From Euborellia annulipes (lineage: Eukaryota > Arthropoda > Insecta > Dermaptera > Anisolabididae): a DNA stretch of 64,000 bases. How positions within the stretch are numbered: position 1 is the stretch's first letter; every line of letters starts with the position of its first letter. The DNA lies in the NCBI GenBank assembly GCA_023213315.1, contig JAKCPI010000901.1:62001-126000 (forward strand). The letters are read 5' to 3'. This document shows, one piece after another, positions 24,301 through 37,765 of this stretch. The position numbers and the translations under genes are program-made. The notes under the pieces were generated by a model that worked only from the letters and a program-made list of their open reading frames with translations, ran no database searches and was not told where the DNA came from.

Positions 24301-27300
24301 GCGGAGTTCTTAAAGTCACTTCTAAAAAAGCACGTATTTTGAATGCAAATTACACATGGCATTTTTTTTTCTTTTCATAAAAAAAAATATTTATAATTAA
24401 TTTTAATTCAAAATTTGTTGTTTTTGATTCCAAAAAAAGGGAGTTCTCTGATTTTGAGGTGGAGACGAAAACGCCATAAGCTTCTAAACTCACCCTAGGC
24501 CTTGCTCCAACAATAAGCATTCTAATTTAACTCTAACATCCTGGTATTCCTGTAACATCCGAAGAGGAGAGTTCCCTGGGGTTTTGGGGCTGACGTGGCA
24601 GGCAAATTAAAATAAAAAGAACGAAGATAAAATAAAAAAATAAAAAAAACTTGTTCCCTGAGTCCCTGGTTGCTTCGAATAGAGGGTATCCCCGAGGTCT
24701 TCTATTTCGGCCCCTGCGGAAAGTACAACGCTCTCGTAATGGAACTTCTTGGACCCAGCCTCGAGGACCTTTTCGACGTCTGCGGACGGCGCTTCTCGCT
24801 CAGGACGGTTCTCATGATAGCTACTCAGCTCGTGAGTATTCCCGGCCATCTTCAACCTCCCTTTCCTTCAGGTTTGGCTTTTTATTTTAGATTAAAAAAA
24901 AAAGAACAATAGCTACATCATTAATGATTGAGAAAATCAATAGTTTATTATTCCTGGGGATTCTTTTTTTTATTATTTCATCCTTTTAATATCATTATTC
25001 TTATCTCTTTTGACTACATTTAAGATTTGCATTTTAATTATTATTTAATGAAAATATGCAATTTTTATTTTGTATTTTTAATCCCTTTTATTTTTCTTTT
25101 TTTATTTGAATGCTTATTTGTTTGGTTCAAGTGGCCATTCTATATGTTTTCATATCTCTTCTTTTATAAAATCAAGAATAATTTGTAATGTCTCATTTTT
25201 TTCCTGTTTATTCTAACTCTTTTTTTTTGCGTATATAAAATTTTTCAAATTATTTTAATTTCCATTTCATTATTTTTCAAATATTACTTTATATATATAT
25301 TTTTTAATTTTTTAACAAACATACTAAATGATTTCTTAATTATTTACAGCTCCACAGGATAGAATATGTTCACGGAAGACATCTTATTTACAGAGATGTT
25401 AAGCCGGAAAATTTCCTTATTGGAAGAACCACTACCAAAAAGGATAAAATTATCCATATTATAGGTAAACATTTTATTATAACTATAAACAAAGATCATT
25501 TGAAAAACTTGTCTATAGCCATGAATCTAACTCGGACCACTTATCGTTCTCACCTTGAATGGGCAAGACCTGGGTTCGATTCTCGGCTCTGCCCTTTTCT
25601 TTGTATTATGATTAATATTATGTCCTTATTTATTTTTTTTTTAGATTTCGGATTAGCTAAAGAATACATAGATTTAGAAACCAATAAACATATCCCCTAC
25701 CGGGAGCATAAAAGTTTAACAGGAACTGCACGATATATGAGCATTAATACACATTTAGGCAAAGGTAATTTCATTTAAAGTTTAATACCAGCTTCTTTAT
25801 CTAAAATGCTAATTATTGATATTCGCTTTCAGAACAAAGTCGCCGGGATGATTTAGAAGCTTTGGGTCACATGTTCATGTATTTCCTCAGAGGCAGTCTG
25901 CCCTGGCAAGGTCTCAAAGCTGACACATTAAAGGAGCGTTACCAGAAAATCGGCGATACCAAACGAGCGACTCCCATTGAAGTTCTATGCGAAGGCCATC
26001 CTGGTATTTCAATTTTCACCATTTTATGTATTAAAAAAAATCTTTTAAATCTACAAAAATTTAGTGAAAACATATATAGTAAGGATGTATATTGAATAAC
26101 TAAATGAATTCAGTATATTTTTATTTTATTGCTACTTTTGGCGGTTATATTTTTAATATCCGTCTTATATTCCTGGTTGGTTTATATTTCTGTAAAGAGG
26201 CGTAGCACACGGGGTACGGGGGAGGTGATGAAACCTCAGATCTACTTTTATTTATTTTATTTTCATTGATTTTATAAATTTTCTTATAATTTGTTTTTTA
26301 AACGTTTGCTTTCCGTCTATTTAAGAAATTAGAATTCTTAATTATTCCGCTAAAGAATATTATTATTGGGATGGAATCGACTTTTGTCGGTCACCTCCTA
26401 TTCGAATTAAAAATAAAAACAAATGATATTAAAAATAACAAAAAAAAAAAAATTAAGATAACAAATTTTCCAGATCAGTTTATGTTTGATTGGGCAAAAA
26501 TTCGTGGAGTCGAACCAGGACCTCTACGCTTTCGAGGTGGGCCGACGACCTAGGATAAAGGTAGTCCACCCGCCGCGAAAGCGTGGAGGTCCTGGTACGA
26601 TTCCAGAGGGCGCAATTTTTGCCCAATCAAACACAAACTCATCTTGTAAATTTGTTATCTTAAACGATATATTGACTGGCTTATTTGAACCTTGTTTGAA
26701 AAAAAAATTCCATCTCTTTTCAAACAAAGATCTACCTAGTTAAAAAAAAATTAAGGTAAAAAGAAATCTTATCACTGAGAAAATTTTGCTCCGCATTTTA
26801 TAGAAAGAAAATTCTCCTAATCTCTAACACTTTTAATATTTTATAATACTCACCACTCAGTAATTGGCGGTAAGAAAACTTGTAACACACTTAATAAGGA
26901 AACAAACACTAAATTACCTTTTTTTTTTTTTTGAAAATTCAATCTGCACAGCCTCTAGAAGAGGAAATTACTTTGGGGAAAAGGGAGATCACAAACCTAA
27001 GTCTCAATAATTGATATCCTAGAACACTTTTATTTATTCATGATCATTTAAAAAATTAATAAATCTTTTTTCTAATTCCTTTTTAATTGATTAATTCTGA
27101 ATTGCAGAAGAGATGGCTACCTACCTTCGCTACGTTCGTCGATTGGATTTCTTCGAAACTCCAGACTATCAGTACCTGCGAAAATTGTTCCAAGACTTAT
27201 TTGAAAGACAAGGCTTTGTCGACGATGGCGAGTTCGATTGGGCAGGAAAGAACATGGTGCTTATTTACACTTTAAATATGTGTTATTTTTTTCTAAATGT

Positions 27301-30300
27301 TTTTTTTTTCACGTACTATTTTTTTTCTTGTTTTTCACTAACATAGATTTTAATGTAGTGTTTTTTTGTTAGATTTTAATTATTAATTTTTTTTTGAAAA
27401 TTTTTTTTCTAACTATTAGGGTGATAGTTTTATAATGTCGGTTGAATAGTATTTTTAACCTATATAATATATAGAGAAAAAGAATTACGATCATGTTAAA
27501 AATTCGATGTCGAAATTTTGAGGTCCCCTGTTAGTGTGTAACCATTTTAAGTATGAAGTAATTGAGCTACGGGATTGAAATTTTATATTTAAGTTAGATA
27601 CCCTCCCGGGCCCTCCAAATATGTTTTTGAAAAAAACCGCTGAAAAGTACTAGTACATTACTGAAGTACTTTTTTTAATTTTTTTCGAATTTCACAAAAT
27701 CGGCTCTAACGATTTTTATTAAAATTCAAAAATCAATTATATTTTACTCGCTCTTTAAAAAGTATATCAGTAAAATTTTTCGTTAAAATTGTTTCAAGTA
27801 CACTTTACTCCTGTACTTTTTCAGTTTTTTTCGATGTTCTCAAAATTGGCTTAAACGATTTTGATTAAAATTCATAAATCATTTATTTTTTAGATCCTAT
27901 TTAAAATGTATATTCTCATTTACTCCTGAAAATTGTTTAAAGTACACTTTACTGATATAGTATTTCAGATTTTTCTAATTCATTTTTCAACTCTTCCTCC
28001 CATAAAGTCAATTAATTGAAACTTTTTACACATTTAAAATTTTTTTTTCCTAATTTTAATGAAATTTTATATTATATTTAACTAGAATTCTCTATTATGT
28101 ATAAAATATCCAAATATGAGATTAAAATTATGAAAAATAACCATAGTTTAGAGCCATGGGAAACTATATATATCTCGACACAAAAAATCTGGTGCGATCA
28201 GTCACACCAGTTTTTTATACAAGAAATTAAATCATTTAGAAAAAAAACTCTTTACTAAGTAGGAATTATGGGATAAAGAAAAGGCCTTGGGTCAAAGTAT
28301 GCCCGCATTTGATGAATTTCTGAAAAGATAGATAACGATCAAATGAAGACATTGGTCGAAAATGATCGTCTCTTAGTTGACCCTTGGCATTGTACATCTA
28401 CTAAAGGTAGATCAATCATTGTTAGGTATTTATCCAAGCTTGGCTCGGTTACATCAATCGATACTTTTGTATGTGTCTCACCCTTTAAATGAAAAAAATA
28501 TAAAAGATTCTGTTTCCATCTACAATCGATTTTGGGGTTTCAACAAGATAATAAAAAAAAACAAAAAACAATATCGGTATTTAGCCACTCCAAGAACTTT
28601 TTTGTTAAATTTCATTTGTTTTTTAAACGCCGACATTATAAATTTATCTGCTCAACATTATAAATTTTTCTCATTTTTGGTTTTAATATGGTTATATTTT
28701 ATGTTTAATATTAATATTTTTATAATATGTTATAATTTATTAATTCTTTTTCTATAACTAATAGATTTTCTTTCTTTAATAAACTATTTATGTTAAAATA
28801 ATTGACACAAATTCTAAAATTAAATACTTTTACATTATTAAAATAAAATCTAAATTAATACTAGTATTTATATTGATAAATAATTTAAATAAAAAAAAAC
28901 CTCACTCAAAAGTTAATTTCAAAATTTATATTTGGGAATAATTAAAATAAAAAAAACTGCAAGTTTTGTGTCATATATGTTGTGTTTTTTTCATAAATAC
29001 TTGATGAGGATATCATGTATGATAGTCCACAACGAGCGCAGTGTAAATGAGAATATTACGCATAAACACAAACACTTGTTGCCATTTCCTACCATCAATC
29101 TAATCTTAATATACAATAGTATTCATCAAATATACAGGGTGTCCACCAAAGGAATTTTTTATTTTAAGATTAATTACTCGAAAAAAATATCAATAAAAAA
29201 AAATAAATAGAATAAAACATGTTTATTTTGAAAGCAGTAAATATCTGAGTGAAGTTTTGAATTCACCTTTCATCTATTCGAAGACTTATCTCCTATCATA
29301 CAAATCATTTATAAACAATTATATACTTTATTATAATAAAATACATTAGATGCGCCCTACAACGCGTCCAAGAGATTCACACCACCGCTCAAAGAAGTGT
29401 TGCAAACCAAGATTTCCAAAAAAAAAACAGGAGATTCCAATCGAAAAATGCCGGAGATTTATGTAAAAAGCCGGAGGGTTGGGAGCACTGGCTCAAAGGG
29501 ATCTGTTCAATCAGGAGTCCGGAGCATGCGCATTAAGGAAAAGCGTATTTTTCATTACTGCGCATGTGATCTTCTCACTACACCTGCGCCAGATGCATGA
29601 TGCGCATGCGCATTAGGGAAAAGCGTATTTTTCGTTTCTGCGCATGTGATCTTCCTTACTACGCATGCGCCTGACGACTTATCGAACAGACCTTCAATGA
29701 ATTACATTCAGTATTTCTGAGAAAATCATAAGACATATGACACAAAACTTTACATATTATTTGTCTTTTATTATATGATTATATCTTTAATATATAAACA
29801 ATAATTTATTTTCATTTTGGATCTATGAAAAAAAATTTTCAACTTTTTTTGTTGAATAGTGGGGTTTGATTCCCGAGGCCCTAAGATTTTTTTTCATTCG
29901 TCCAAAAGTAAATAAAATAAGCCCAAAAATATTAAAAAATTGATTTTATTTTATTAATTTCTCTAATTTGTTTGTTTATTAATAATGCATGAACTATTAT
30001 ATCATTTGAGAAATGGTAGATTGGACGGAGGTGGCGGTCTTCTCTCAAAGGTCCTGGGATAGCAGCACTCCCTCCCAATTAATCATTTAACAAATACGTA
30101 TTTTTTTTACTTTATTTTTACGTTGCTATTATTTACGCTTGCTGTTTGTTTTAACACTGCACTTGTTTTTAATTTTTTTCTTTATTTCTATAAATTATGT
30201 GCATGCTGCCATTTATTTATACATACATATATATATATATGATTTAAGCCTACAAATTTTCAAGAATTGAAATTAATACGCAATGCACCACCTTCTCACA

Positions 30301-33300
30301 AAGTTAAAACTAAATCTGATAAGGTGAGTTTAGATTTAAATTTCAAAATTCTTTTAAAGGATAATGAACTTTTTATAATTCTCCTAATTGACTTGTAAAT
30401 ATCCTTTAAAAGATTTCACTTACCGATACTTTCATTCTTTGAATTCTTTTATCAGAGAAATAACTATTTTCTTACTTTTGAATTACTAATTCATATCAAG
30501 GCTTCCTTGATATTTACTACTTTTAAAATAAAAGGCTTCACTGACATTTCTATAACTTCGTTTTATCGATTATTGATACGATTTAATAACTAATATTTAA
30601 CTTTGAATTCCTATCTGCCAGTAGCAAAATATTTAAAATTTGTATTTCAAATTATTTTAAAATTTCAATTAAAATTGAATTTTCTGTAATTAATTTGCAA
30701 ATTAAATTCAGAGCGCGTTATTATTAATTTTTTGAATTATTATTTAAAACGAAACGAGGCGTTAAACATTTTCAAAACAATTTTAATCATCAACTTCATG
30801 CTCTATTTACTCTATTAATTTCTTAAATTCAGCAAATAAATTCTAAAAAACGATTCAGAAATCCCTAAAAAACAAATATATTCAATTTTTTATTATTATT
30901 TATTAAAAGGCTCACACTTGGTTTGGATTTACCAGAGCTAAGACTCCGAAAGAGGGTGCTTTCCCTAATCAAGAGTCAGGCTTGTGAGAATAACAAAAAA
31001 TTGATTATTTTTGAAAAATAAAGTTTATTCCTGTTCTAGTATGATTGAGATTCAAGTAAAATGGAAAAAAAATTTTTGGAAATTTTATTGGTTCAAACTT
31101 AAAAATTTTCCAAATAAATATTTCTATTATCTTTTAGAAATATTTTAAATATTATAGATGTTTTTTATTTTTTATTTTAAAACAAATATGTATCGGTACT
31201 TGTTGTAACTCTGAGCTAACTTCACTAATTTAGTATTCGAAAATTTTTAAACTTTTGAACATGATTGTACTGTGAGATAATGGCATTGTTAAATATTTGG
31301 GATTGGCTTTCCATTACTCCATTTGACTCTGTTACTGGCTATCTTATTTTTTAAATAATGGTAAAAAAAATCTTCAAATTAATTAAATTATTATTCATGT
31401 CTAAACCAATATTATATAAAGATATCAATAATTTACCCTTATTTAGCAAATTGTTAACTTAACCTCACTTTTCATTAGATTGTTGGCATTCTTGTGATTG
31501 ACGAGTTGACTTATCTTAGTTTGAAAATATATTTATTTTTAATATAAATAAATAAAATAATCCAGTTTGGATTCCTTTTTACTTTTTAGATAATAAACTC
31601 AAAAAAATTTAATATTCTAATATAACATCCTATGGAGTTTTTTTTTTAATCAAAAATTTTTATTTTATTTTTTGTTAATAAAATATTCTAAATAATTACT
31701 ATTTTAAAAGTATTTTTTTGGTACACATACAATGATTACAATATCATGATTTTATTTAGATGGTATGAATTAGTGATTCATGAAATCTTAGAATTTATTA
31801 TATTTTCCTTCCTCTCTTACACCCTTATAGATAGTCAAAGTAAAAAAAATTTCTCCTAAATGGACTACTAATTTCAACTTTCTCTTTTATGTCCTACGCC
31901 TTTTTGCTGTTTATTACTATATGAAAGGATATCTAATATTATTAACTATAATTCATTTTTTATTAATTCTTAATTCTTGCAGATGGTTAAATTTGTTGGA
32001 TGGATAAAATAGAGCATTCGATTCCTTAGGAAAATTATTTTGTTTATTTAAAAATTACTCACCTTATATTCATTTTATTTGCAAATATTTCGAAGCCTGT
32101 CTTCAATACAAGAGACGTGCAAAGTCCATCCATGGTGGATGTTAGACGAATATCGAAATATTTGCAAATAAAGGAATTGATAAATTATTCTCCTGATATT
32201 CATCTAAAATTGAATTATAGTCACATCTTGTTTGATTTATACGGAATGTGTGGGAATATTTCTACTCCTTCCCTGGTTCTCGTCTTTGTAGAGTATTTAT
32301 GTCTTTCAGTACAAAATGCAAATAGCATAATTTTAACTTGTTCTTTTTTTTTATTGTCTTTAACCTAATGATTGTAATGTTTGTTTGTTAACAGTCCACC
32401 CCGGTCGGCTCCCTGCAAACAGGCCACGAAATGGTTGTCTCTCCAAATCGAGACCGCCATCCTCCAACAGCTAAGGTAAACGGAAATTTTGTTTGCATCC
32501 TTCTTTGTGCTTGGCTTTATTTTTTAATCATTCTTCTTTATATGTATATATATTTATATATATATATATATTAAGAAGTTTATCTTAATCTCTCCTTGAT
32601 GCATTGATATATTATTTTTTTTGTCGATTTTTTTAGCTGTATTTTGATTTATGATAATTATTATCTCTCTATTTATTATTCATTTATGTTAAATTTCACG
32701 CCTGATCTTTTCAAAAAATTTCTATAAATATCTTCATTTAGTATCGTTCTCTGGTATAGTGGCTTCTTCCTTATAAAAAAAAATATATCTATCTATTCCT
32801 CTTATTCATTACTAATATTTTAAATTTAATTGGTTTTTTAGTATCTTCTTTCTCCGTTATAACTTATTTTATGTGTTTGTATTTTTCTAATTTTGAATTA
32901 TATTATATTAATTAACAATTTGATCTGATTTTAAATAGTTTTTTTTTTTTTAATTTTATTTACAAAAAGCCTTTGAAAAAATTTATTTTTCATGTATAAT
33001 TAGCTAAATAATTAACAAATTATCAAAGAGATCTCTTTATGTTTAACTATACATGATAAAACCTCCTTTCTTTTTTCTCATTAATAAAACACTGATGCTT
33101 AACACAAACTCACTCCGCTCTATATATATATATTTACGAGGTGCCCACACTTATCTATCATTTTTGTTAATATTCATTAATAACTCATAATATATTGATT
33201 AAACTATTAGATTTATTATTTGTTAAAATTATGTATCCCAAATCAATTCACTAATGGATTTTTCGATTAATTGCTCCCGAACTGACCTCTATTCATTCAT

Positions 33301-36300
33301 TCATTTCACATGCTTGGTCCATTCTAGAGAAGCTCTGAAATATTTAATGTTAAAATCCATTAGTGAGTTGGTCATTTGGACTCCCTATTTTTAAAGCAAA
33401 CTAATTTCTGCTATATATGGCATATTTAAAAAAAAATTTACATATACAAATCCTTGTCACACTCTTCTGATATATTTTATATTTAGTTAATCTACCTATA
33501 CAAGTCCAAATAATCATTTTTTTAATGTCACAATTACTATACTTATATATGGTAGTATGAATTAAGATTCATTAAAGGTTGGTCAATTAAACATTCAGAC
33601 TTCTATTTATGTATAGCCAGCCATTGTGGCATTAAAAAAAATAAATTTTATTATGACGAAATAATAATATTATGAAGACTGGAAATTGTTTTATTTTTTT
33701 AATTAATAAAAATAAAAAAAAACGCTATATCATCAATTTTGGGAATATTTTTTTTGATAAGTACAAAACAAAGATGTTTTTAATTGATTTGTTTCGTCAT
33801 ATTACTGAATAAAATTTGAATTGGTTATTATGTTAAAAACGAAAAATCATATTTACGGATTCTTAAAATTTCTTGGGGAAAATGATAGGAGGCTTTTTTC
33901 AAAATTATATTTCTTTATTCCCCTTCATTGTAATGTCTCCGCCCGAGGATGCTTCTTCTGTTTCTTTGCCTTTAACGTACAGTGAGGGTCAATATTAAGT
34001 CGCACTCATGCGTTTTCTACTTGTGATTATTTCATTGTTTTTATAAAAGAATTGGAAATTTTTTAAGTTTGGACCATGAAAGTTTTTATTAAAAAATATA
34101 TAATATTTTTTTAAAAACAATGAAATAATCACAAGTAGAAAACGCATGAGTGGGACTTAATATTGTCCCTCACTGTACATTTCTTACCTTTCTAGACTCC
34201 TCATATCTGATACCTACTCATTCTTAATAAGTTTTAATCCATCTAAGGGCCGGTTTTTCATGTATAGTTAAAGTATTTTTATATAGTATAGCTAGTTGAT
34301 CAGCTAACCAAATGAAACGTTAGTCATGAGAAAAACTAATTAGCTAACTATAACTTTTAACTAAATATACATGAAAAAATTGGTCGAAAATATATAGAGT
34401 CTTTCAAAAAGGACTTTACAACTTTGCAAATTTTTTTCAAAGAACCTACAGAAGTGAGTGATTGTAGTGTCAATTTGTAGAGAAACACGTCAGGTTTTGA
34501 CTCGCGTAGATCGATCTCTAGTGCCGAATCGCACTATCACGAGCATATAATTTAGCGTTAAAGATGGCTGCCTTCAATGAACCCGAGCGTGATAGCTCTG
34601 TGTTTTGGTTTGAAGAATCAAAGTCATATAAATTTATTCAAAGAAGCTACAGAGCTGGTTTTAGTGTTGTTTAAAAAGAAACCCATCAAATTTTTTATAC
34701 CTCAAACTAAAGAGGAAGAAATTGACTACCGACGGAAGAACATCTTTAGTTTGGGGTAAATAAACTTGATGTGTTTCACTTTAAACAACACTAAAACCAG
34801 CTCTGTAGCTTCTTTGAATAAATTTATATGACTTTGATTCTTCATACCAAAACACACAGCTAGCACGCTCGGTGAAGGCAGTCATCTTTAACGCTCAACT
34901 GCCGCTAGTGCTCGTGATAGTGCGATTTGGCACTAGCGAACTACGTGAGTCTAAACGTGATGTGTTTCTTAACAAATTGTCACTACAATCACCTCTGTAG
35001 GTTCTCTGAATAAATTTATATGAATTTTCAAAGTTGTAAAGTCCTTTATGAAACACCAATATTATTCAACAACACTTTCCGCACTTTCTCAAAACAATAT
35101 ATATATATAATAACATTAAAAAAAAACAAACATTGGAAGCTACTATACATACCTTTCTATCATTTTCAATTTCTTTTCTTTCTAAAGGAGAAATCACTCA
35201 CTCTGTTTCTGATCAAATCTAACTAATCAAATTTAGTCGTGTATTTTTTCTACGTTGGTGATTACTAATCCTAGTGGGCTCAGATTGCAATCCTTCTAGC
35301 TGCTAAATTTTTTTTTTTGCGATTTAATGCATGTGTGTGAGCATCGTCCCTTTTTCGTGCAGACCACAGCTGGGAAGGCAGTTTCCGCTTGGCCCGACGT
35401 TCAGGCTAAGCAACAGCCAAACCAACTGGGCAACCTGACGCCCGCCGATCGGCACGGATCCGTACAGGTATATTTCATCACTCAACAACATCATCAAATC
35501 GACGAAAACGAATTTCATTCATCCAACCACTACCTACATATTCATAAGAAGTATAAAACATCATTACCTGGTGGTTATTCATTAGATTTAGCTTGTAAAT
35601 CAATGGCACAACTACTAAACAAAAACTAATTAGAAAATAAAATCTGGAAGCTTATTTCCTCAGTTTATGTGATAAGGGACATTTGTTCAATTGCACTAAA
35701 TGGTGTCTCTGTTCTGTTCCTATTTCTAAGGGTTCTCGTCGAACCAAAACTTTAATTCTATTTTTTAATTTACTGTCACTATATCGTTTATGCGTGAGGG
35801 GTTTGTGTTTGTTTGGGCATAATTCTCTTCCCCTGGACTCAAACCAGGTTTTTCCACTTTTATGGCCAAAGTATTAGCTTTCTGTACATCTGGAAATTCC
35901 AAAAATCAGAATTTATGGATGACGAAGGGTTACTCTGTTGATTGCAGCTAGATTTCAAACAATTATTTTCGTGAATTTTATTGGTCGACGACTGATTTGT
36001 AAATAAACAGTTTCGGTCACATTAGTTGACTATCATCAGGCCTAAGAAACAGAATAAATATATGAAATATACAGGAGGACATTTTATAATAGGTAGAATT
36101 AATAAATTGAACATGAAAAAACAATAGATATAATTACAATAATATAACCTTCTATGATCAGGGACATCATTTGGAGAGAGGGCAGAGGGTTCATCGCCCC
36201 CTCCCCCCCCCTCAAGGTTTTGGAAGAAAATAGTAAATTCTGATCTTACCCCCTACATGCAAACAAACACTCTCTTTATAAATAAGTATAGAAAATAATA

Positions 36301-37731
36301 TAGATAAAAATATAGTGGTATATATATGTTTATATCTTATATCTTATTCTATAATTGTCTTCTTATTGTAAATACTAATAATTTTATTTCTTGTTAAAAC
36401 AATGTACAATTAGCTTTAATTCAATCTTTTATAAATTGTACTCATGTACATTTGAACAAATTATTCTGTTCCCAGGCCTGATAATTGTAAATAATATTGG
36501 AAAATTATTACTTGTCCACCTGTAATCAACAGAGTAACCCTTCGTCATCCACCAATTCTAATTAATACATCGACTGTTTCTATAAATCAAAAATCCCAAA
36601 AGTTAAAAGATACCCTCTCCAAAATTCAAATCTATCACAAGATCATCCCTTTTCTGTCTCTGGAATTTCCAGACCGTACTATTTTTTATTTGGCTTATAC
36701 GCTTTTCTAAAGCTACCCTTTCTCTTTTGAATCAATTGTTTTTGAGGCCAAAAGAATCTGTACAAGGGGAAGCACATAGCTTGAATCCGCCACTAACACG
36801 AAGTTTAATTATTAACAATTTTTGTTTTATTCAATTTTATTATGGTGCTTTTAAATCCGCCATTGACAAAATTAGCCGATCCCCTCATCTTTATATTAAT
36901 ATATCTTCGAAAGGGAACTTATCTTTAAATATCCCCCCCCCCCCCCCCCATACACAAAAATATTTTTAAAATACCGGATATACCTCAGGCCCGTGGCCCC
37001 CTTCTATTTTGTTTACATAAAAATATACTTTTTTCATACTTCAGACGTTGAGACAATTACATGCAGGTGACAGAAATTTTTTTAATTTTCAGTTTGAATT
37101 TTATTAATTTAAATTTTATTACTAAATACGAATCTGTGTATGTATTTTCTTTTGGAAAATGTTTTGTTGCATCGTGTTGCTTGAAATTTTTTCATTTTTT
37201 TACTATACTTATAATTTTTTAAACTATTATTGAAATTAAAATTAATATTTATTTAAATTATATATATATATATATATATATACGATGCCTAATTCAAAAT
37301 ATTTTTCATTAGATATACCGGTATCTATTTATGAATATATCTACTTAATCATTCAGAATATCATAATATCATAATACAATTTTTAAATGAATGTATTTTA
37401 AAATAATTTTATTTTAATGTCGAACATTTTTTTTAAAATAAAAATTGAGATGATAAATTCTCTCAATGATTTTATATACTTATATATACAGTATATCCTA
37501 ACAGATAATAAAGTATTGTGCAAATATGTTTAAATACTTTATTATTTGATAATTTATATATATATATATATAATATCCAATTAAAATTTTTATATTTATA
37601 TTTTTAATCTATCCCAAGTTCATTTGGCTAGAGATATGGACCTGAAATTCAAAGATCTCAAATTTGACTCCCGGGACTGGCTGATTTTTAATAGCTCATT
37701 AAATATATTAATTTAATTGAAAATAGAGTTG

Positions 37732-37765
<34 letters not shown>

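Larger units (their letters stand above)
27257..30248 (+). other. Kinase intron upstream of the candidate cassette exon
   Basis: It contains a family A copy (27440-28215), a mariner remnant (28340-28530) and a tandem CpG-rich repeat with TGCGCATGCGCA-like sites (29520-29680). The region 28540-29330 is AT-rich without supported features. Confidence 0.7.
32476..35362 (+). other. Kinase intron with several foldbacks
   Basis: It contains a foldback at 33243-33392, the second TA MITE (33980-34175), a small palindrome at 34250-34375 and the large foldback at 34390-35061. The part 32476-33240 is AT-rich with TA microsatellites only. Confidence 0.7.

Noticed and set aside
23844..24342. Long open frame running out of alternative exon A
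   Set aside because: Only 23830-23981 is exon-like; the rest reads through a good GTAAGT donor into pyrimidine-rich intron.
24607..24890. Other-frame open frames over exon B
   Set aside because: Shadows of the kinase exon caused by its high GC content.
28377..28757. 126-codon open frame as a new gene
   Set aside because: Its useful part is a frameshifted mariner remnant; the rest is low-complexity hydrophobic translation of AT-rich DNA.
29338..29440. Minus-strand peptide [16 protein letters not shown] as a transposase C-terminus
   Set aside because: Too short and with no diagnostic residues; similarity is impressionistic.
35324..35629. Opposite- and same-strand long frames around the [12 protein letters not shown] exon
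   Set aside because: The minus frame is a shadow; the plus frame reads through the GTATAT donor into intron.
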